The notes: a model not told the origin generated them from the sequence alone. A DNA stretch of 64,000 bases from Haloarcula vallismortis ATCC 29715 (GCF_000337775.1 NZ_AOLQ01000042.1:207307-271306); one strand, 5' to 3'. Positions 53,545 to 63,104 are shown, counted from the first letter of the stretch. Numbers and translations are program-made.

Positions 53545-54375
53545 TTATGTGCGTTCCGGTTGCGGTCGTTCTGCCGCCCCCCGGAGCGCACCGTCTTTGA
53601 GTTCGCGAGCCTTCGCTTCGAGCCGGTCGGCCACCTCGTCGACGGGATCGCCGTCCTCGTGGCCCTCGGCGACAATATCGACCAGCGCGGAGCCGACGAT
53701 GACGCCGTCAGCGCCGGCAGACACGATTCGCTTGGCGTGGTCGCCGGTCTTGATGCCGAACCCGACGGCCTTTGGCACGTCCCAGTCCGCGAGGCGAGCC
53801 AGCGACTCCTCAGTGGCATCGTCCACGTCCTCTCGTGCGCCGGTGACGCCCAGGCGCGCCTGAACATAGACGTAGCCAGACACCTGTTCGAGCATCCGTT
53901 CGAGTCGGTCGCCTTTCGTCGTCGGCGCGACAATGAACACCAGATCGAGGTCGAACTCGTCGCAGGCCCGACGAAGGGGGCCGGCTTCTTCCCCAGGGAG
54001 GTCCGGGACGACGAGCCCCTCGATGCCCACCGCGGCGGCCTTCTCGACGAAGGGGCGGGGACCTTCTTCTGAGCCGTATTGATAGATCAGATTGTAGTAG
54101 GTCATACACACTAGCGGCACGTCCACGTCGAGGTCCGTGACGAACTCGAAGAAGCGGTCGGGCGTCATCCCTGCCTCTAGCGAGCGGACGATGGCGTTCT
54201 GGATGGTCTTGCCCTCCGCAATCGGCTCCGAGAACGGCAGGCCGAGTTCGATGACGTCCGCGCCGCCGCGGGCCAGCGCCTCGACGTACTGTTTGGAGGC
54301 TTCGTAGCTCGGGTCGCCGGCAGCGAGATAGGGGACGAAAGCAGGCTCGTCGGCGAAGGCGCGTTCGAGGCCCAT
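53545..54375 (-). CDS. trpA: Tryptophan synthase alpha subunit
   Basis: 276 residues, TIM barrel. It cleaves indole-3-glycerol phosphate to indole, which passes to TrpB. Glu43 in VIELGLPFS corresponds to catalytic Glu49 of the E. coli enzyme. At the position of E. coli Asp60 (LADGPT) this protein has Glu54 (IAEGKT), an unusual change at a second catalytic residue. Other TrpA features, [16 protein letters not shown] and [13 protein letters not shown], are intact. The stop codon of trpB and the start of trpA share one base. Confidence 0.93.
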   Translation of the reverse strand: MGLERAFADEPAFVPYLAAGDPSYEASKQYVEALARGGADVIELGLPFSEPIAEGKTIQNAIVRSLEAGMTPDRFFEFVTDLDVDVPLVCMTYYNLIYQYGSEEGPRPFVEKAAAVGIEGLVVPDLPGEEAGPLRRACDEFDLDLVFIVAPTTKGDRLERMLEQVSGYVYVQARLGVTGAREDVDDATEESLARLADWDVPKAVGFGIKTGDHAKRIVSAGADGVIVGSALVDIVAEGHEDGDPVDEVADRLEAKARELKDGALRGAAERPQPERT

Positions 54376-55637
54376 CAGAGGCCACCCCCGCCAACGCGTT
54401 CGAAGATAGACATATCCGGCGCGATATCGAGGTCACGTTTCGCGGTCTCCTCGATGGCTATTTCGAGGTCTTTGTCGCCGCGGCCGGAGACATTGATGAT
54501 AACGGAGTCACCAACCGCTTCGGGGTGCTCTTCGAGGTAGCCGAAGGCGTGGGCCGTCTCCAGCGCCGGGATAATACCCTCGTCTTGCGAGAGCCGGTGG
54601 AACGCCTCTAGCGCGGCGTCGTCGTCGACGTTGACCGGTGTGACGCGGTCCTCGTCGACGAGGTGGGCGAGCTCCGGACCGACACCGGCGTAGTCTAGCC
54701 CCGACGAGACGGAGTGAGATTCCATTATCTGGCCATCCGAGTCCTGCAGGAGTTTCGTGCGCGCGCCGTGGAGGACGCCTTCGTCGCCGGTCGAGAGCGT
54801 TGCGGAGTTGGGCGCGACGCCCTCCTCCTCGTCGACCTGCAGCGAGGAGCCCCCGGCCTCGACAGCGTAGAGGTCGACTTCGGGGTCGTCGATGAACTCG
54901 GCGAACATCCCCATCGTGTTCGACCCGCCGCCGGCACAGGCCATGACAGTGTCCGGCAGGTCGCCAGTCGTTTCGAGCATCTGTTTGCGAGCCTCTTCGG
55001 AGATAACCGAGTGGAAGTCCCGTACCATCTTCGGGAACGGGTGCGGGCCGACGATGCTTCCGATGACGTAGTGGGTGTTCTCGACGGTGGTCGCCCAGTC
55101 CCGCATCGTCTCAGAGATTGCTTCCTTGAGCGTGCCGCGGCCGACGGTCACCGGGTTCACCTCGGAGCCGTTGATACGCATCCGGAACACGTTGGGTCGC
55201 TGGCGCGCGATGTCGGTCTCGCCCATGTAAATCTCACAGGGCATGTCGAGATGAGCCGCCGCCATCGCCGTCGCCGTGCCGTGCTGGCCGGCCCCGGTCT
55301 CGGCAATGATTCGCTCCTTGCCCATGTACTTCGCCAGTAGCACCTGGCCCAGCGCATTGTTGAGCTTGTGGGCCCCGCCGTGGAGCAGGTCCTCGCGCTT
55401 GAGATAGACGTCCGTGTCGTACCGGGCCGAGAGCTGGTCGGCGTACTGCAGCGGCGTCGGTCGACCGCCGAAGTCGGCCAGCCGCTCCCGGAATTCGTCC
55501 ATGAAGCCGTCCTCGTTTTCGAGCACGTACCGCTGGTAGGCATCAGTCAGCTCCTCGATAGCTGGCATCAGTGCCTCGGGCACGTACTGTCCACCGTACT
55601 CGCCGAACTTGGGGTCGTATGCGTCGTCAGTGCTCAT
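54375..55637 (-). CDS. trpB: Tryptophan synthase beta subunit
   Basis: 420 residues, PLP enzyme of the TrpB1 type. The PLP Lys is in [13 protein letters not shown]. Other marks are [27 protein letters not shown] and [12 protein letters not shown]. It condenses indole with serine to make tryptophan. It overlaps trpC by 4 bp and trpA by 1 bp, so translation is coupled. It starts [13 protein letters not shown] like classical TrpB1. Confidence 0.96.
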   Translation of the reverse strand: MSTDDAYDPKFGEYGGQYVPEALMPAIEELTDAYQRYVLENEDGFMDEFRERLADFGGRPTPLQYADQLSARYDTDVYLKREDLLHGGAHKLNNALGQVLLAKYMGKERIIAETGAGQHGTATAMAAAHLDMPCEIYMGETDIARQRPNVFRMRINGSEVNPVTVGRGTLKEAISETMRDWATTVENTHYVIGSIVGPHPFPKMVRDFHSVISEEARKQMLETTGDLPDTVMACAGGGSNTMGMFAEFIDDPEVDLYAVEAGGSSLQVDEEEGVAPNSATLSTGDEGVLHGARTKLLQDSDGQIMESHSVSSGLDYAGVGPELAHLVDEDRVTPVNVDDDAALEAFHRLSQDEGIIPALETAHAFGYLEEHPEAVGDSVIINVSGRGDKDLEIAIEETAKRDLDIAPDMSIFERVGGGGL

Positions 55638-56446
55638 GTGTCTGTAGTCGTCTCAATCGCATCAGTGTCCGCACCTGTCAGTCGCCGCGTGTTCGCTTCC
55701 ACGTCCGTCGCCGCGTCGTGGTCCATGATTGCCGATCCAATCAGCAGGGCGTCCGCACCGGCGTCGCGCATCCGCGTGATGTCGTCTGGTGTCTGTATGC
55801 CGCTTTCAGCAATGAGTGTGACGCCGTCCGGGACATCAGGCGCGACCGCCTCGAACGTTCCGAGGTCGACCGCTAGCTCCGCGAGGTCGCGGTTGTTGAC
55901 CCCGATAATGTCCGCGCCAGCGTCGACCGCTTGCTCGACTTCTGCCGCAGTGTGGGTCTCCACGAGGACCTGAAATCCCCGCTCGCGTGCGGCCGCAAGG
56001 AGATCAGTGAGGTCGCCAGTGCCCTCGGCTTCGAGAAAGCGGACGATGAGCAGGACGACATCCGCTTCGACGACGTCCAGTTGGGCCTCATGAAGGATGA
56101 AATCCTTGCGCAACACCGGTACGTCGACGGCCTCGCGAACCCGTTCGAGGGTCTCTGCTGACCCGCCGAAGTGGTCTGGCTCCGTCAGCACCGAGAGCGC
56201 CGCCGCGCCGCCCGCGACCATCTGTTGTGCGAGGTCGACCGGGTCGTCGGTCCGCTCGCCGTCCGCGGTCGGACTCGTCGGCTTGATCTCGGCGACGACC
56301 GGTGTCCGCCCGGCGTCTGCCACCGCGTCGAAGGCATCGGGCAGCGAACGGGGCGTCACCGAGACCCGGTCACCGCCGCCACCGCGCTCCCGCGCCGCGT
56401 CGAGAATTGACTGAACCGCTGGTGCTATCTCCTCACTGTCGTCCAT
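55634..56446 (-). CDS. trpC: Indole-3-glycerol phosphate synthase
   Basis: 270 residues, TIM barrel. Marks include [56 protein letters not shown] and [13 protein letters not shown]. It closes the indole ring in the step before TrpA. It is not fused to TrpF. It is the first gene of the operon, and a TATA-like box lies 29 nt upstream. trpD, trpE, trpF and trpG are not in this window. Confidence 0.95.
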   Translation of the reverse strand: MDDSEEIAPAVQSILDAARERGGGGDRVSVTPRSLPDAFDAVADAGRTPVVAEIKPTSPTADGERTDDPVDLAQQMVAGGAAALSVLTEPDHFGGSAETLERVREAVDVPVLRKDFILHEAQLDVVEADVVLLIVRFLEAEGTGDLTDLLAAARERGFQVLVETHTAAEVEQAVDAGADIIGVNNRDLAELAVDLGTFEAVAPDVPDGVTLIAESGIQTPDDITRMRDAGADALLIGSAIMDHDAATDVEANTRRLTGADTDAIETTTDT

Positions 56447-56471
56447 TACTGAACACTAACGTACAGAAGTG

Positions 56472-56479
56472 TACATAAG
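56472..56479 (-). promoter_or_regulatory. TATA-like box of the trpCBA-aroA' operon
   Basis: The minus strand reads CTTATGTA, centred about 29 nt before the trpC ATG at 56446. Confidence 0.5.
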
Positions 56480-56576
56480 AGTTGCCCTATCATCCCAGGC
56501 GACGCAGGCCATGACGGATAGCTCACGGTGTCAAACATGCCACAGTTCTATACCTCTCCACGTTACATGTTTACAC

Positions 56577-57074
56577 ATGTCGTTTCAGACAGCCATCCGA
56601 CCGGCCGAATCGGTGGATATCGCGGATATCCGCCGGGTCGCAAGGGCCGCATGGCACGCGGTGTACGACGACATCCTCGGTGCAGAGACGGTGAACAACC
56701 ACCTCAAGGAGGGATACGCGCCGCCGGTACTAGAACGGATGATAGAACTCGACGAGGTCGGACTGTTCGTCTCGACGGCAGACGGGGATGTGGTGGGGTA
56801 CATGAGTTGTGGGATGACGGACGCGACCGGATTCGGCGACCTTGACCTGTACGTCCACCCAGACTACTGGGGCGAGGGTATCGGGAGCGAACTGCTTCGC
56901 CGGGGCGAGGCCCACTTGCGTGACCTCTCCGTGCGGAAGATACGCGATGAGGTACTGGCCGAGAACGAGGTCGGTAACGGGTTTTACCGGTCCTACTTCG
57001 AGAAGGTCGGCGAGCGGACAACCGAGGTCGGCGGCCAGGAACACCCCGTGAACGTGTACGAGCGGACGGTGTAA
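56577..57074 (+). CDS. GNAT family N-acetyltransferase
   Basis: 165 residues. The acetyl-CoA loop is HPDYWGEGIGSELLRRG (about residues 97-113), followed by LAENEVGNGFYRSYFEKVGE, the typical GNAT end. The N terminus, IRPAESVDIADIRRVARAAWHAVYDDI, also fits. The ATG at 56577 (MSFQTAIRP) is chosen; the longer reading covers the trpC promoter. The acceptor is unknown. It is divergent from trpC. Confidence 0.85.
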   Translation: MSFQTAIRPAESVDIADIRRVARAAWHAVYDDILGAETVNNHLKEGYAPPVLERMIELDEVGLFVSTADGDVVGYMSCGMTDATGFGDLDLYVHPDYWGEGIGSELLRRGEAHLRDLSVRKIRDEVLAENEVGNGFYRSYFEKVGERTTEVGGQEHPVNVYERTV

Positions 57075-57088
57075 CCTCGCCCCGTTGC

Positions 57089-57101
57089 GTGTGACTCACA
57101 C
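57089..57101. promoter_or_regulatory. Perfect 13-bp palindrome upstream of ychF
   Basis: GTGTGA-C-TCACAC is a perfect inverted repeat centred about 33 bp upstream of the ychF TATA-like box. It may be an operator or part of a terminator of the GNAT gene. Confidence 0.35.
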
Positions 57102-57124
57102 ACTCTCGTCGCTCGTGTAACAGC

Positions 57125-57132
57125 GTTTAAGC
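57125..57132 (+). promoter_or_regulatory. TATA-like box for ychF
   Basis: GTTTAAGC is centred 28 nt before the ATG at 57157. Confidence 0.5.
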
Positions 57133-57156
57133 CGCTGAAACCGCTTCGTCGGTGCA

Positions 57157-58344
57157 ATGAGCTACAAGATCGGACTCGTCGGCAAACCGTCTGTCGGCAA
57201 GTCCACCTTCTTCAATGCGGCAACAATGAACGACGTGCCCGAGGGCGCGTACCCGTTCACGACAATCGACCCCTCGATGGGCGAGGCCTACGTCCGCGTC
57301 GACTGTGCGGCCCCCGAGTTCGACCACACCTGTACGCCCAACCACGGCTACTGTACAGAAGGCGTGCGGTTCGTCCCGACGAAGCTCGTCGACGTGGCTG
57401 GGCTCGTCCCCGGCGCACACGAGGGGAAGGGGCTGGGCAACCAGTTCCTCACGGACCTCAACGAGGCCGACGTACTCGTCCACGTCGTTGACTTCACCGG
57501 CGAGACGGACCTCGAAGGGGAACCCACCGAGGACCACGACCCACGCGAGGACATCGACTTCCTCGAAGACGAACTCGACATGTGGTATCTCGACATTCTG
57601 GAGAAAGGTATCGAGCGCTACCGCTCGGGCTACCACGGCGAGGACAAGGCCATCGAGGACGACCTCGCCGAACAGATGTCGGCGTTCAAGATCAACGCTG
57701 ACGAGATCAAGCAGGTCGTACTCGCGCTGGACCTGGAACTGGACCCCGACACCTGGGACGACGAGGACCGACAGGCGCTGGCCCGCGAGATACGCATCCG
57801 AACCAAGCCGATGCTCATCGCGGCAAACAAGATGGACACACCAGCGGCACAAGAAAACTGGGAGCCGATCACCGAGGACCCGGAGTACGAGCATCTCACG
57901 TTTGTCCCTGTCTCGGCCCACGCGGAGAAAGCGCTGAAAAACGGCAACGAGCAGGGCGTACTCAACTACCGCCCCGGCGACGAGGACTTTACCGTAACGG
58001 CGGACCTGCCAGAGGAGAAGGCCGCGGGGCTGGAACAGATTCGGGAGTTCGTGACCGAGTTCGGTGGCACGGGCGTCCAGCAAGCCCTCGAAACAGCGCT
58101 GTTCGAGGAGCTGGGGGCTATCGCGGTGTTCCCCGGCGCTCGTAAGCCACAGGAGGACGGGACCTTCCTGCAGGACTGTTTCGTCCTCCCCGACGGGTCG
58201 ACCGCCGAGGACTTCGCGTACTTCCTGCACACCGACATCGGCGAAGGTTTCCTCCACGCCCACGACGTGCGCACCGAGCGACAGATCGGCGCTGACACCG
58301 AACTCGACCACCGCGACGTGGTCGAAATCACAACAACGAACTGA
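57157..58344 (+). CDS. ychF: OBG-family translation-associated NTPase YchF
   Basis: 395 residues. The G1 motif is GKPSVGKST (residues 9-17), G2 region PFTTIDPSMG, G3 DVAGLVPGAHEGKGLGNQFL, and G4 AANKMD. A coiled coil follows the G domain and the C-terminal TGS domain reads VFPGARKPQEDGTFLQDCFVLPDGST. Unlike most G proteins it prefers ATP. It binds ribosomes and links translation to stress. It is monocistronic with its own TATA-like box. Confidence 0.93.
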   Translation: MSYKIGLVGKPSVGKSTFFNAATMNDVPEGAYPFTTIDPSMGEAYVRVDCAAPEFDHTCTPNHGYCTEGVRFVPTKLVDVAGLVPGAHEGKGLGNQFLTDLNEADVLVHVVDFTGETDLEGEPTEDHDPREDIDFLEDELDMWYLDILEKGIERYRSGYHGEDKAIEDDLAEQMSAFKINADEIKQVVLALDLELDPDTWDDEDRQALAREIRIRTKPMLIAANKMDTPAAQENWEPITEDPEYEHLTFVPVSAHAEKALKNGNEQGVLNYRPGDEDFTVTADLPEEKAAGLEQIREFVTEFGGTGVQQALETALFEELGAIAVFPGARKPQEDGTFLQDCFVLPDGSTAEDFAYFLHTDIGEGFLHAHDVRTERQIGADTELDHRDVVEITTTN

Positions 58345-58382
58345 CACTGAAAAATTCACCGCTGATACTCTGAGGGTGCGAC

Positions 58383-58390
58383 TTTTTATA
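58383..58390 (+). promoter_or_regulatory. TATA-like box of the transducer gene
   Basis: TTTTTATA predicts a transcription start near 58413, giving a leader of about 57 nt. AAGGTGG at 58457-58463 then acts as Shine-Dalgarno site for the ATG at 58470. Confidence 0.5.
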
Positions 58391-58469
58391 AGTCGGTGAA
58401 AACGTGATACATGCACCCGAAAAGGCCTATTTTTGTCGCTTGGTTGCCACTTGTCCCAAGGTGGTTTCG

Positions 58470-60110
58470 ATGACGACGACAGACGATTCGACGGGCGCGC
58501 TTGGTCGACTCATGCTCGCGGTCGGCACTGTGCCCATGACAATCGAATCGCACCTTCCGACGCCACTTCGCCGGACGTTCAGCGCTCGTGTCTTCCTGCT
58601 GGCAGCGATGTCGATTGTGGGCGCACCGGCGCTGGCTATCGTGCTGTTTTCCTCCGTGACAACCGCTGCAGTGTTCATCGGATTTGTCGTCGCCGTGACT
58701 GGCTTTCTGGGCTACTGTGAGATGTACCGCGCGATAATCGAGATCAACCGAAAGGCGACGGCAATCGACAACGGCCAGTACGACATCGACTTCGATTCCG
58801 ACCGGATCGACGAGGTCGGGGACACGTACACGAAACTCGAACGGGCGGCGGCCTCGCTCGGCCGGAACATTCAGGAGGCAAACGAAGCCCGGGAGGGTGC
58901 CGAGGAGGCACGCGAGACAGCTGAAGAAGCCCGCGAAACCGCAGAGGCCGAGCGCAGCGAGATGGAGGCACTGAGCAGCCACCTCGAACTGAAAGCGACA
59001 CAGTACCGCACGGCACTCGACGAGGCGGCCGACGGTGACCTGACCGCCCGTGTCGACACCGACAGCATGAGCGACGCGATGGCCGCCGTCGGAACCGCCA
59101 TCAATGAGACGCTGGGTGACCTAGAGACCGCTATCAGCAGCGGCCAGTCGACCTCAACGCGTATCGCCACTGGAAGTGAAACCGTGTTGACCGACGGTCA
59201 GCAGGTCCGTGACGAAACGCAGTCCGTGGCCGACACCGCATCTGACATCGCTGACGGGGCAGAAACCCAGCGCCAGCAGCTAGACGACGCGGCGAGCGAA
59301 CTCAGTGACCTCTCGGCGACCGTCGAAGAGATGGCGTCGTCCGTGGCCGAAATCGCCGAACAGAGCAACACTGCCGCGAACCTCGGTCGAGAGGCCCAGC
59401 GGTCCTCGTCGGAAGCACAGAGCGCCGTCGACGAAATCCGACACCACTCGACGAGCGCCGCAAGCGAGGTTCAGCAACTCGACGATATCGTCGAGGACAT
59501 GGCCGAGATAGTCGAAGTCATCGACGGCATCGCCGAGGAGACGAATATGCTCGCCCTGAACGCCTCCATCGAAGCCGCCCGTGCCGGCCAAGACGGATCT
59601 GGCTTTGCTGTCGTCGCTGACGAAATCAAACAGCTTGCGACCGAGACACAGGCCGCCACCGGCAACGTTGAAGACCTCATTGGCTCGCTTCGGTCTCAGG
59701 TCGGGACGTCCGTCGACGCCATGGAGACGATGGAAGACGCTGTCGACCGCGGAAGCAACACCATCTCCGAGACAATTACGACGCTTGAGGACGTGGTCGA
59801 CGCCACTGTCGATGTCAACGGCGGCATTCAGGAAATCGACCGAGCGACCAACCAGCAAGCGACCAGCGCACAGGAAGTCGTGCGGATAATCGACGATATC
59901 AACGACATCGCCGGGGAGACCGCAACCGACGCCCGTGAAATGGCTACGACGGTCGATCAACAGGGCCAGACCGTTGCCGGGATGGTCGACTCGGTGGAGC
60001 GGTTCGCCGACGACGCCGACACGCTCAACGACGAACTCTCGCAGTTCGAGACCGCCGGGACCGTCGGCGTGGACACGCCAACTGGCTCCGACTCCGCGAT
60101 GAGTGACTGA
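58470..60110 (+). CDS. Methyl-accepting chemotaxis transducer (Htr-like)
   Basis: 546 residues. Two transmembrane helices lie at about residues 37-57 and 62-80, with almost no outside domain between them. A HAMP-like linker (about 80-135), a second HAMP-like unit ([17 protein letters not shown]) and the signalling hairpin follow, with its tip [25 protein letters not shown], split near residues 350-375. The tiny external part suggests it senses membrane state, the cytoplasm or a partner sensor. I chose ATG 58470 for its AAGGTGG site; upstream in-frame starts lie at or before the promoter-derived start. Confidence 0.9.
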   Translation: MTTTDDSTGALGRLMLAVGTVPMTIESHLPTPLRRTFSARVFLLAAMSIVGAPALAIVLFSSVTTAAVFIGFVVAVTGFLGYCEMYRAIIEINRKATAIDNGQYDIDFDSDRIDEVGDTYTKLERAAASLGRNIQEANEAREGAEEARETAEEARETAEAERSEMEALSSHLELKATQYRTALDEAADGDLTARVDTDSMSDAMAAVGTAINETLGDLETAISSGQSTSTRIATGSETVLTDGQQVRDETQSVADTASDIADGAETQRQQLDDAASELSDLSATVEEMASSVAEIAEQSNTAANLGREAQRSSSEAQSAVDEIRHHSTSAASEVQQLDDIVEDMAEIVEVIDGIAEETNMLALNASIEAARAGQDGSGFAVVADEIKQLATETQAATGNVEDLIGSLRSQVGTSVDAMETMEDAVDRGSNTISETITTLEDVVDATVDVNGGIQEIDRATNQQATSAQEVVRIIDDINDIAGETATDAREMATTVDQQGQTVAGMVDSVERFADDADTLNDELSQFETAGTVGVDTPTGSDSAMSD

Positions 60111-60157
60111 GACGAGGCAGGTACTGATCTACACACCGTCGTTCGACGGGCGGGCGG

Positions 60158-60697
60158 CTACAGCAAGAGATGCGCTAGTAACGCGATGATGGCGATTTTC
60201 TTGACGAGGATGACGCCGATAATCAGTTGCGTCGTCGACAGGTCCCGGATGCGTTCGATGCCTCGCCGGACGAACGCGGGCGACTGGGCCAGTTCATCGA
60301 ACAGTAACCGGCACTCTGCACGGAACGTCTCGGCTGTCGCCCCTTCGCCGTCGGTGTAGGCGGCCTCTGGCCGCGGCAGCCACTGCGACCCCGTATATTC
60401 GAGTTCGATCAGCGCCCCCTCTAGATGACTGGCCTGCTCGAACTGTAGGCCGTTCGCTTCGCAGAGCCGTTCGATCTTGGCGATATCACGGTCGCTGTTC
60501 AGGTCGTAGCGCCGCTGTATCGGGGCGGTCGCCCAGTCGAACTGGAACCGACAGACGAGTTCGCTCTCGCCGACCCACACGTCGGTGAGTTCGGCTAGCT
60601 CGACCGTGCCAGCCGTTTCTTTCTGCTTCCGGTGGAGATGTTCGTACTCGGTGGGAGACTCCATCGAGGCCGTCACCTGTGACTCCGTCTCGGACAT
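60158..60697 (-). CDS. Tail-anchored protein of unknown function
   Basis: About 179 residues. A soluble part with acidic and aromatic residues (VWVGESELVCRFQFDWATAPIQRRYDL) ends in one C-terminal transmembrane helix (about 153-177, TTQLIIGVILVKKIAIIALLAHLLL split). There is no signal peptide, so it should be tail-anchored with its domain inside. The ATG at 60697 is preferred; a TATA-like GCGTATAG lies about 37 nt upstream, giving a short leader. No family is recognised. Confidence 0.6.
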   Translation of the reverse strand: MSETESQVTASMESPTEYEHLHRKQKETAGTVELAELTDVWVGESELVCRFQFDWATAPIQRRYDLNSDRDIAKIERLCEANGLQFEQASHLEGALIELEYTGSQWLPRPEAAYTDGEGATAETFRAECRLLFDELAQSPAFVRRGIERIRDLSTTQLIIGVILVKKIAIIALLAHLLL

Positions 60698-60760
60698 ACC
60701 TTCTCGACGCGAGTGTTCGGCTGACGACACTATACGCTTTCTCCCACTGGAACGGTTGGC

Positions 60761-60788
60761 ACTCCACGACCGGGGCGAAACGTGGAGT
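60761..60788. terminator. Hairpin, candidate terminator of the thiol-redox operon
   Basis: ACTCCACG at 60761-60768 pairs with CGTGGAGT at 60781-60788 across a 12-nt loop. It lies just past the stop codon of the DUF7546-like gene on the minus strand. Confidence 0.5.
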
Positions 60789-60802
60789 CGTCACCGACAC
60801 GG

Positions 60803-61402
60803 TCAGAAGTCGACCGGGCAGCCGTTGATTTCGCCGCCCCGCATCCCCTCGGCGAGCCAGTAAATCGAGAGCGTCAACACAACGAGCGCAAGCAGCGCAA
60901 ACTCAAGCCCGTCCAGAGGCAGGAACAGCAGCGAGGTCGAGACGCCAAGCAGTGACAGCAGCCCCAGCAGAACCGCCGACCCACAGGCCGCACAGCCCGC
61001 GCCGAGCGTTCCAAGAATAACGCCTGCGACACCCGCGCCGCCCTGCTGGAAATCGAGCCCGTGCTCCCGAAAGTGGTAGGTCACCAGCCCGATGTCGACG
61101 CCCGTGAGAACGGCGACGACGACCAGCAGAACCCCCTGTGCGGGGTTGAATGACGTGCCGATGAACGGGTACAGTTCAGCGAGCACGCGCAACCGACTGG
61201 CAATCGGGAGCGACCCCCCGACAACCAGATCAAGCACCAGCGGGACGTTCAGCGAAACGACGAACACCGTCAGCGAGACGACGGCGGCGATTGCGGCAAC
61301 CGCCGCGTAGAACGGCAGCGTGAGCACGAGCCTGACGGTCCGGCCCATGAGCCGCCAGTCCCCGCGCGTCGTCGGCAATCGGAGCCCCCGTGCGGTGCTC
61401 AT
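60803..61402 (-). CDS. Polytopic membrane protein with CxxC (DUF7546-like)
   Basis: 199 residues with about 5 transmembrane helices. A CAAC pair (Cys137 and Cys140) sits at the start of a helix in GTLGAGCAACGSAVLLGLL, and another Cys is near the C terminus (NGCPVDF). The ATG overlaps the stop codon of the DsbA-like gene, so both are made together. By analogy to DsbB or CcdA pairs it may reoxidise or reduce the lipoprotein, or use the pair to handle a metal. The role is inferred from the pairing and the Cys sites. Confidence 0.75.
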   Translation of the reverse strand: MSTARGLRLPTTRGDWRLMGRTVRLVLTLPFYAAVAAIAAVVSLTVFVVSLNVPLVLDLVVGGSLPIASRLRVLAELYPFIGTSFNPAQGVLLVVVAVLTGVDIGLVTYHFREHGLDFQQGGAGVAGVILGTLGAGCAACGSAVLLGLLSLLGVSTSLLFLPLDGLEFALLALVVLTLSIYWLAEGMRGGEINGCPVDF

Positions 61403-62055
61403 CCGCCGCGTTCTCCCAGCGCCTCGGCGATGAGGTCGTAACTGACGCTTCCGTTGACCTTCGTCACAAACTCACCGTCCTCGAACAGCAGAATAATCGG
61501 TGTCGTCTCACCTAATCCGGCGTTCTCGGCCGCCTGAATGTCCGCCTGAACAGCCTCGTCGTGGGTGCCGTTTCGGGCGTCACTTGCGACCGCTTCGCCG
61601 TCGACCGCCGTCTCCTCGGTGAGAAACGTCGCTGTTCGCTCCAGAACGTTGTCCGAGTCGAACGACGACTGCTCGGCGAAGTAGTGCTCAAACAGCGCCC
61701 AGTACGCCTCGCTGTCGCGGGCGAACGTCGACTCCAGCGCCTGCGTCGCCGGCTCACCCCACGGGTAGATGACGGGGTACGTTCGGACGACGTACGCGCC
61801 CTTGCCCGCGTCCACGATATTCTCTCGGATGTCTGGCAGCGTGTTCTCGTGGAAGCGACGACACGTGGGACAGGAAGGGTCTTCGAACGCCAGAATGACG
61901 TGGCCGCCCAGTTCGCCGCGGCGGGGCTGGGCGTCGAGATCAGCGGCCGCCGGGTGGCTGTCGACGGTTTCGGCGCTGTCCGCCTCGCCACTGCACCCCG
62001 CTACTCCGCCGACGACACTCACCCCCGAAAGTGTGAGAAAGCGTCGTCTGTTCAT
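61399..62055 (-). CDS. DsbA-like thioredoxin-fold lipoprotein (Tat-exported)
   Basis: 218 residues. The Tat-type signal starts MNRRRFLTLSGV and ends in a lipobox VAGC with Cys21. The mature part has the active site CPTC (Cys62, Cys65) in FEDPSCPTCRRFHENT, followed by DsbA-like helices and GLGETTPIILLFEDGE with the cis-Pro position. It should act outside the membrane in disulfide chemistry. It is first in a two-gene operon with the CxxC membrane protein. Confidence 0.9.
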   Translation of the reverse strand: MNRRRFLTLSGVSVVGGVAGCSGEADSAETVDSHPAAADLDAQPRRGELGGHVILAFEDPSCPTCRRFHENTLPDIRENIVDAGKGAYVVRTYPVIYPWGEPATQALESTFARDSEAYWALFEHYFAEQSSFDSDNVLERTATFLTEETAVDGEAVASDARNGTHDEAVQADIQAAENAGLGETTPIILLFEDGEFVTKVNGSVSYDLIAEALGERGG

Positions 62056-62359
62056 AGATGACTGGTTGGCCCGCGTTGGTTTAGCGTTTGTTCTACTGTG
62101 TGGCCACGATGAGTAACCGTCTTGTCGCCAGCGACGGTACCATCCGGCGGCCGATGACGACGACTCACAGGGCCGAACCGGGGTGACTCCCCAGTGGTGA
62201 CGAGCCCTATGAGTGCCGAGGCCTTCTCTTTGGTGCCAAGCATCGGACAGTCACTGTAACGTTCGCTAATCTAGTAAACGTTTTGCTGGACAAATCTAAA
62301 GTTTTGACCGTCGGAATAGAAGCGACAGAAACAGGGCCGCCGACGCAGAAAATAAGGAG
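62056..62359. other. Intergenic boundary region, no supported gene
   Basis: 304 bp between the DsbA-like gene and the low-GC block. The first half keeps host-like GC. From about 62255 the sequence becomes AT-rich (AAATCTAAAGTTTTGACC). A pair of AACGTT words at about 62260 and 62278 flank CTAATCTAGT. No integrase or tRNA is seen here. Confidence 0.4.
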
Positions 62360-62581
62360 TTACTCCGGAATCGTGTACTCGCCGTACTCTCCGTGATTGT
62401 ACTCTAAGACATCCTCCTCAACAAGCCCGTCCAAGAACTCCCTCAACTCACGGCGATCCTTCTCAACACCGTGCCGGTTCTCCATTCTCTGACTGATTAA
62501 ACCAGCAGTGACAGCCACAGCATCCTCTGACTCAACTATAGAAACCACCAACTCCTGCAGGTCCTGTTCGCCGTCAATCAT
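62360..62581 (-). CDS. Small winged-helix-like protein, unknown
   Basis: 73 residues. The pattern ITAGLISQRMENRHGVEKDRRELREFLDGLVEEDVLEYNHGEYGEYTI (shortened here) looks like a compact winged helix with a beta wing at the end. I chose the ATG at 62581 because the longer reading runs back into the upstream gene. It follows the coiled-coil gene by 16 bp on the same strand. The function and DNA target are unknown. GC content and codon use differ from genes further left. Confidence 0.55.
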   Translation of the reverse strand: MIDGEQDLQELVVSIVESEDAVAVTAGLISQRMENRHGVEKDRRELREFLDGLVEEDVLEYNHGEYGEYTIPE

Positions 62582-62597
62582 ATACCAGGGTACGGGT

Positions 62598-63008
62598 CTA
62601 CCCGGTAAAAAACTCCTCAAAGCTGGAATCATCCAGTTCATCCAGTTTCTCAAGCAGGACACGAAGCTCCTCCTTCAGGTCCTGGACGTCACGCCAGTAC
62701 TGTTTCCGTTCCTGCAGCTTCAGGTCACGCAGCTGCATCAGTTTCTCTCGGACAGGTTGCTCGTCTTTACGTTGAGCATTTTCCAACCGGCTTTCATGGT
62801 TCTTGATCCGCTGCTCGATCTCATCTCGGTTGTCCTCAAACACTTCCCGGCGGCTCTCCAACTCGTCGTAGACCTGTCGAACTCTCTCACTGACTCGGAC
62901 TTTGTCCCTGTGAACGGTTTCTTCCAGAATTGCCTCTACTTCACCCCAATCACCCAATACCTCGTTGTCGGAATCCTCCGACTCCAGCATATAATCAACG
63001 TACTCCAC
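62598..63008 (-). CDS. Coiled-coil protein of the low-GC block
   Basis: About 136 residues, nearly all charged helix, with long heptad stretches (VYDELESRREVFEDNRDEI; LKLQERKQYWRDVQDLKEEL). The N-terminal part is acidic. The start is uncertain: GTG at 63008 fits a box around 63027-63034, while GTG 63026 and ATG 62990 are also possible. It is the first gene of a minus-strand pair with the small winged-helix gene. No family is recognised; coiled coils like this occur in viral and plasmid genes. Confidence 0.55.
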   Translation of the reverse strand: MEYVDYMLESEDSDNEVLGDWGEVEAILEETVHRDKVRVSERVRQVYDELESRREVFEDNRDEIEQRIKNHESRLENAQRKDEQPVREKLMQLRDLKLQERKQYWRDVQDLKEELRVLLEKLDELDDSSFEEFFTG

Positions 63009-63104
63009 AAACAAACCACCGAACACTTACAAAACCCCTGATCCGCCGGTAGAAACGGCAACAAACCAGGTCACGGCAGGTTAAACACTTCATTGCCAAC
63101 TGTA

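Noticed and set aside
62052..62243. 63-residue minus-strand frame between the DsbA-like gene and the low-GC block
   Set aside because: It overlaps the DsbA-like start, has no clear domain, and its composition is that of noncoding sequence.
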